From: an uncultured Bacteroides sp.
GTDB lineage: Bacteria > Bacteroidota > Bacteroidia > Bacteroidales > Bacteroidaceae
Length of the DNA stretch: 64,000 nucleotides
Assembly: GCF_963676325.1 (NCBI RefSeq)
Contig: NZ_OY781099.1
Span: 2,356,001-2,420,000 of the forward strand
Direction of reading: 5' to 3'
Below, piece after piece: positions 61,255 through 64,000 of this stretch. Below the pieces are notes generated by a model. The model saw nothing but the letters and a program-made list of their open reading frames with translations, searched no databases and was not told where the DNA came from. The position numbers and the translations under genes are program-made. Every line of letters starts with the position of its first letter. Position 1 is the stretch's first letter.

Positions 61255-61626
61255 TTATTGCCTAAAAATCCATCTAATAGCATAAGCAGTAACAAAAAAG
61301 ACCGGAATAGTACTTGGAATCCATGTAAATAGAAAAAAAGGTAAATAAAAACTATCTCTTTGCAACATTAAAATTAGAATTAAGGTATAAGCGAGGATGC
61401 TCATTCCCCATAACTTTAAACTAAAAGAAAACTCATTAGTAGGTTTTTCTTCTTTTAACCAAATAAGAATACTTATGGGCAAAGTTCCGCAAAATGAAAT
61501 CGTAATACAATTTAGGAATGGAAGCGCAGTGACTTGAAACCAATAATTAAGCAGTGCTACAAATAAGGAACATAATACCATTACAGTCTCATATTGCCAA
61601 AACATTTTATTCCCTTTTACTTTCAT
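61255..61626 (-). CDS. Small membrane protein of unknown function
   Basis: A 123-residue protein with four predicted membrane helices (about residues 13-30, 38-56, 71-88 and 95-118) and few charged residues. I recognise no family. A second start, Met8, is possible. It follows the PhzF gene on the same strand after 65 bases, so it may share its transcript. Confidence 0.65.
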   Translation of the reverse strand: MKVKGNKMFWQYETVMVLCSLFVALLNYWFQVTALPFLNCITISFCGTLPISILIWLKEEKPTNEFSFSLKLWGMSILAYTLILILMLQRDSFYLPFFLFTWIPSTIPVFFVTAYAIRWIFRQ

Positions 61627-61691
61627 ATTACACTCATTATTAAAGAGATAGAAAGAGTAGATTTCTTTGATAAATTTATAATAATAATCTT

Positions 61692-62594
61692 CTAAACTGT
61701 AATTTCTGTCTTAAAAACAACTACTGCATCTCCTTTTATCTGAATCAAAGCTGGTTTATTATTTTCAATCGTAACGCGGACAGAAACAACTCCAAGTCTG
61801 TTTATTGCCTCTCCCTGACAGCAATTAAATTCAAAACAATCATCAGCTACTTCTATTATTTTGTTTTGAATCAGATACCCTCCTAGCGGACCATTTGCAT
61901 TACCGGTCACCGGATCTTCATTTATTCCAATAGCAGGAGCAAACATTCGCCCATAAGTTAACACATTCTTGTCATCTGAATCAAAGGTAAATACAAAATA
62001 TCCATTGCATTTTATATCTGAACTCAGATTTGCCAATTCATTAAAGTCAGGTTTTAGTTGATTTAGCTTTTGTCGACTGTTTATTCCAATCATGACCTTT
62101 GAATGACCGGTTGATGCTATCTGAACAGGGCAATTATTGTTTAAGTCCTTTTCTTCAAGTCCCAACGCTTTAACCATTCTTCCAGATGTAGCCTCATCAA
62201 AGGTTTCACTAAGACTAAACTCTCCCTGAGTCATTATTATCTGGTAATCATCCTCATTCTTTATTATTTCAAAAGGGAGAATGCCTACATTGGTTTTAAT
62301 CTTTAATACACGAGAATCTAAATTTTCCTCTAGTGCTTTTGCATACATTGCTGCAATTGTTGCGTGCCCACAGATAGGCACTTCGTTTGTAGGAGTAAAG
62401 TATCGTATTATTCCATCATAGTCTGTACTGTCCGACTGAGAGAGGAATGCTGTTTCAGAATTGTTTAGTTCTCGCGCAATCATTTGCATCTGACTGTCAT
62501 TCAACCCATCAGCATTAACAACTACTCCGGCTGGATTGCCTTTAAACTTTTCTTTTGTAAAAGAATCAATCTGATATACTATTAGCTTTTTCAT
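61692..62594 (-). CDS. PhzF-family isomerase/epimerase-like protein
   Basis: A 300-residue protein of the PhzF (diaminopimelate epimerase-like) fold. Motifs: YQIDSFTKEKFKGNPAGVV at the start, the catalytic Glu in NNSETAFLS, PICGHATIAAMYA, and the C-terminal half-motif EDPVTGNANGPLGGYL. The family includes isomerases of secondary metabolism, but most members have no known substrate and there are no phenazine genes nearby. Upstream gap (62595-62815) holds no gene. Confidence 0.9.
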   Translation of the reverse strand: MKKLIVYQIDSFTKEKFKGNPAGVVVNADGLNDSQMQMIARELNNSETAFLSQSDSTDYDGIIRYFTPTNEVPICGHATIAAMYAKALEENLDSRVLKIKTNVGILPFEIIKNEDDYQIIMTQGEFSLSETFDEATSGRMVKALGLEEKDLNNNCPVQIASTGHSKVMIGINSRQKLNQLKPDFNELANLSSDIKCNGYFVFTFDSDDKNVLTYGRMFAPAIGINEDPVTGNANGPLGGYLIQNKIIEVADDCFEFNCCQGEAINRLGVVSVRVTIENNKPALIQIKGDAVVVFKTEITV

Positions 62595-62815
62595 TCTGAT
62601 AATTTTATTGTAACATATTCATTGATTATAGCTTGCAGCCATTCCTATTTCCCCAATAATACAACATCCATCAGGTTCAAACATCTGAGGTATATTTGCA
62701 AAAATAGCTTTATCTCTATTTTCTGCAAAGGTCTAAAAGTTTTTGCAAAAAAGAGGAATAAAGCTATTTAAAATTAGAGTAAGAATGAAATATCTAAATG
62801 ATCTTTCTCAAGCAA

Positions 62816-63448
62816 TTAATAATTGATAACAAACTTATCTTTGGGGTTTCTTACCTTCTTCATACTTACAAGCCAATCGTTCTCTGTATCACGATAGCCT
62901 AAAGGAAGTAATAAAACACTCTTCAATCCTTTTGATTTCAGATCAAGCAATTCATCCAATTCCTGACCTACAAAGCCTTCCATTGGTGTGCAATCCACTT
63001 TCAATTCAGCTGCCTCAGCTATGGATAGTCCCAAACCAATATAAGCTTGTCTTGCTGTGTGCACAAAATTCTCTTCAGCTGTTTGTGATAAATAAAGAGC
63101 TCTCAGTTTATCTGTATATGATTTAAATCGTCCTCTCGGCAAACCTCTCTGGTCTGTTGTATAATTATAAATATTATTAATACGCTCTTCAGTATAGCGG
63201 TCCCATGCTGCAAACACAAGCAAATGAGAGCAATCGGCAACAATCTGCTGGTCCATTGCTATTGGTACTATTTTATTTTTAAGTTCCTGATTGGTTATTA
63301 CAATCACTCTAAATTGCTGTAATCCAGAAGAAGTGGGTGCCATGCGGGCTGCTTCTACTATTTTATCTACATCCTCCTGAGAAACCTTCTTAGTTGGATC
63401 ATACTTTTTAGTGGCATATCGCCATTGTAAATTTTCTAATAATGACAT
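62816..63448 (-). CDS. Nitroreductase-family NAD(P)H oxidoreductase
   Basis: A 210-residue FMN protein similar to NfsB-type nitroreductases. Motifs: NLQWRYATKKYDPTKKVS, RMAPTSSGLQQFRV (residues ~36-49), and the late LGLSIAEAAELKVDCTPMEGF. The ATG at 63448 is chosen because the conserved part starts there; a TTG or ATG ten codons earlier is less likely. A TATATTTG -7 box on the minus strand lies at 63480-63487. It is unrelated in close sequence to the nitroreductase at 21 kb. The AraC-type regulator gene upstream may control it. Confidence 0.9.
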   Translation of the reverse strand: MSLLENLQWRYATKKYDPTKKVSQEDVDKIVEAARMAPTSSGLQQFRVIVITNQELKNKIVPIAMDQQIVADCSHLLVFAAWDRYTEERINNIYNYTTDQRGLPRGRFKSYTDKLRALYLSQTAEENFVHTARQAYIGLGLSIAEAAELKVDCTPMEGFVGQELDELLDLKSKGLKSVLLLPLGYRDTENDWLVSMKKVRNPKDKFVINY

Positions 63449-63582
63449 ATTTCTATTTTTTATTTGTTCTGATAACAAACAAATATACTACAAAGAAGTT
63501 CATATAAAAACTATACTACCATACTATTAACTTTCATAATAATTAAATAGCAGTCTTTTACTTCTAATTCCGGGATCAATAC

Positions 63583-64000
63583 CTAACAGAACATTTTGTT
63601 TTGATAATTACTAGGAGAAAGTCCCACTTCTCTTTTAAAATATTTCCCGAAAAAACTCTGATTCGGGAAATTCAGTAAATAAGAAATCTCCTTCACACTG
63701 TTTCCCGAGTTCTGAAGAAGGCGCTTGGCTTCATGAATCACAGCATCTGTTATCAGTCTGTTTGCCGATAGTCCTGTAGTTTCCTTTATTAATAGTGATA
63801 GGTGTTTAGGAGAAATACAAAGTTTATCAGCATAAAACTTTAGATTTCTTTCTTCACGTAAATGTTGGTTTACTAATATAAAAAAGTCTTTGCATATTTT
63901 ATTTTTTCGGTTAAAAGAGCTCGACTTACAAAGATTCTTTGCAACAGGGCTGCTTTTTGCGTAAGCATTCAATATCTCAATATAAAATACTGAGACTAAG
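63583..64000 (-). CDS. AraC-family transcriptional regulator, C-terminal part
   Basis: The frame is open to the window edge, so the 5' end is missing; about 139 residues are visible. The last ~100 are a two-HTH AraC DNA-binding domain: LKFYADKLCISPKHLSLLIKETTGLSANRLI (first HTH) and SVKEISYLLNFPNQSFFGKYFKREVGLSPSNYQ (second HTH). The part before it would be the end of an N-terminal cupin-like sensor. It is upstream of the nitroreductase and PhzF genes on the same strand and might regulate them. Confidence 0.92.
   Translation of the reverse strand, partial: LVSVFYIEILNAYAKSSPVAKNLCKSSSFNRKNKICKDFFILVNQHLREERNLKFYADKLCISPKHLSLLIKETTGLSANRLITDAVIHEAKRLLQNSGNSVKEISYLLNFPNQSFFGKYFKREVGLSPSNYQNKMFC

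Overview
The window looks like about 64 kb of a Bacteroides-type chromosome (phylum Bacteroidota). Evidence: AT-rich DNA; SusC/SusD-like pairs; a one-protein hybrid two-component sensor/regulator; single-RRM RNA-binding proteins; a Nudix-type sugar regulator next to xylBAE; an S16 protein with a long Ala/Glu tail; and many promoters of the Bacteroides form TTTG-N19-21-TAnnTTTG instead of the usual -35/-10. No transposase, integrase or phage gene is seen. The species cannot be fixed from sequence alone.

Layout. 1-4.8 kb: end of a YihY/BrkB membrane protein, a DUF4270 lipoprotein with an outer-membrane barrel, and a divergent kelch/DUF4907 pair. 4.8-8.5 kb: oxidative pentose-phosphate operon gnd-zwf-pgl. 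8.8-9.9 kb: purT. 10-15.5 kb: xylose operon (Nudix regulator, xylB, xylA, xylE) with one good promoter and an internal terminator. 16-17 kb: two nearly identical RRM proteins with matching leaders. 17.4-20.9 kb: fabD, a patatin lipase, a GH13 enzyme. 21-22.7 kb: nitroreductase and an HpaII-like endonuclease without a methylase. 22.96-23.65 kb: three tandem 244-bp repeats, each holding a consensus promoter, a ~64-nt small RNA and a terminator. 23.9-33.7 kb: AlaX-like editing protein, Hsp20, OPT transporter, esterase, GH2 beta-galactosidase, two small membrane proteins, ferritin, rpsP. 33.9-45.3 kb: a polysaccharide utilisation locus (hybrid sensor, GH105-DUF2264 fusion, SusC, SusD). 45.3-46.05 kb: an intergenic island of phased palindromes and repeats, then a broken phosphodiesterase gene. 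46.7-51.3 kb: TonB receptor with a surface lipoprotein. 51.5-59.1 kb: ettA, tRNA-Lys, an AbiE toxin-antitoxin pair, a SWIM/SNF2 helicase. 59.1-64 kb: a second repeat island, a PL10 pectate lyase, PhzF, a nitroreductase and the end of an AraC regulator.

How parts may fit together. Sugar uptake and breakdown dominate: xylose catabolism feeds the pentose-phosphate pathway, and the 34-45 kb locus targets a uronic-acid glycan. The most interesting possibility is post-transcriptional. The three tandem small RNAs carry a single-stranded segment complementary to the leaders of both TonB/SusC receptor genes in the window, and two RRM proteins of the class reported to act with a paralogous sRNA family on SusC translation in B. 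thetaiotaomicron lie 6 kb away. That link is inference.

A second possibly undescribed signal is a set of intergenic arrays of four short motifs at exact spacing: TGTACA every 22 nt (three dispersed copies), CACCCGGGTG every 23 nt, and GTTGACT every 32 nt.
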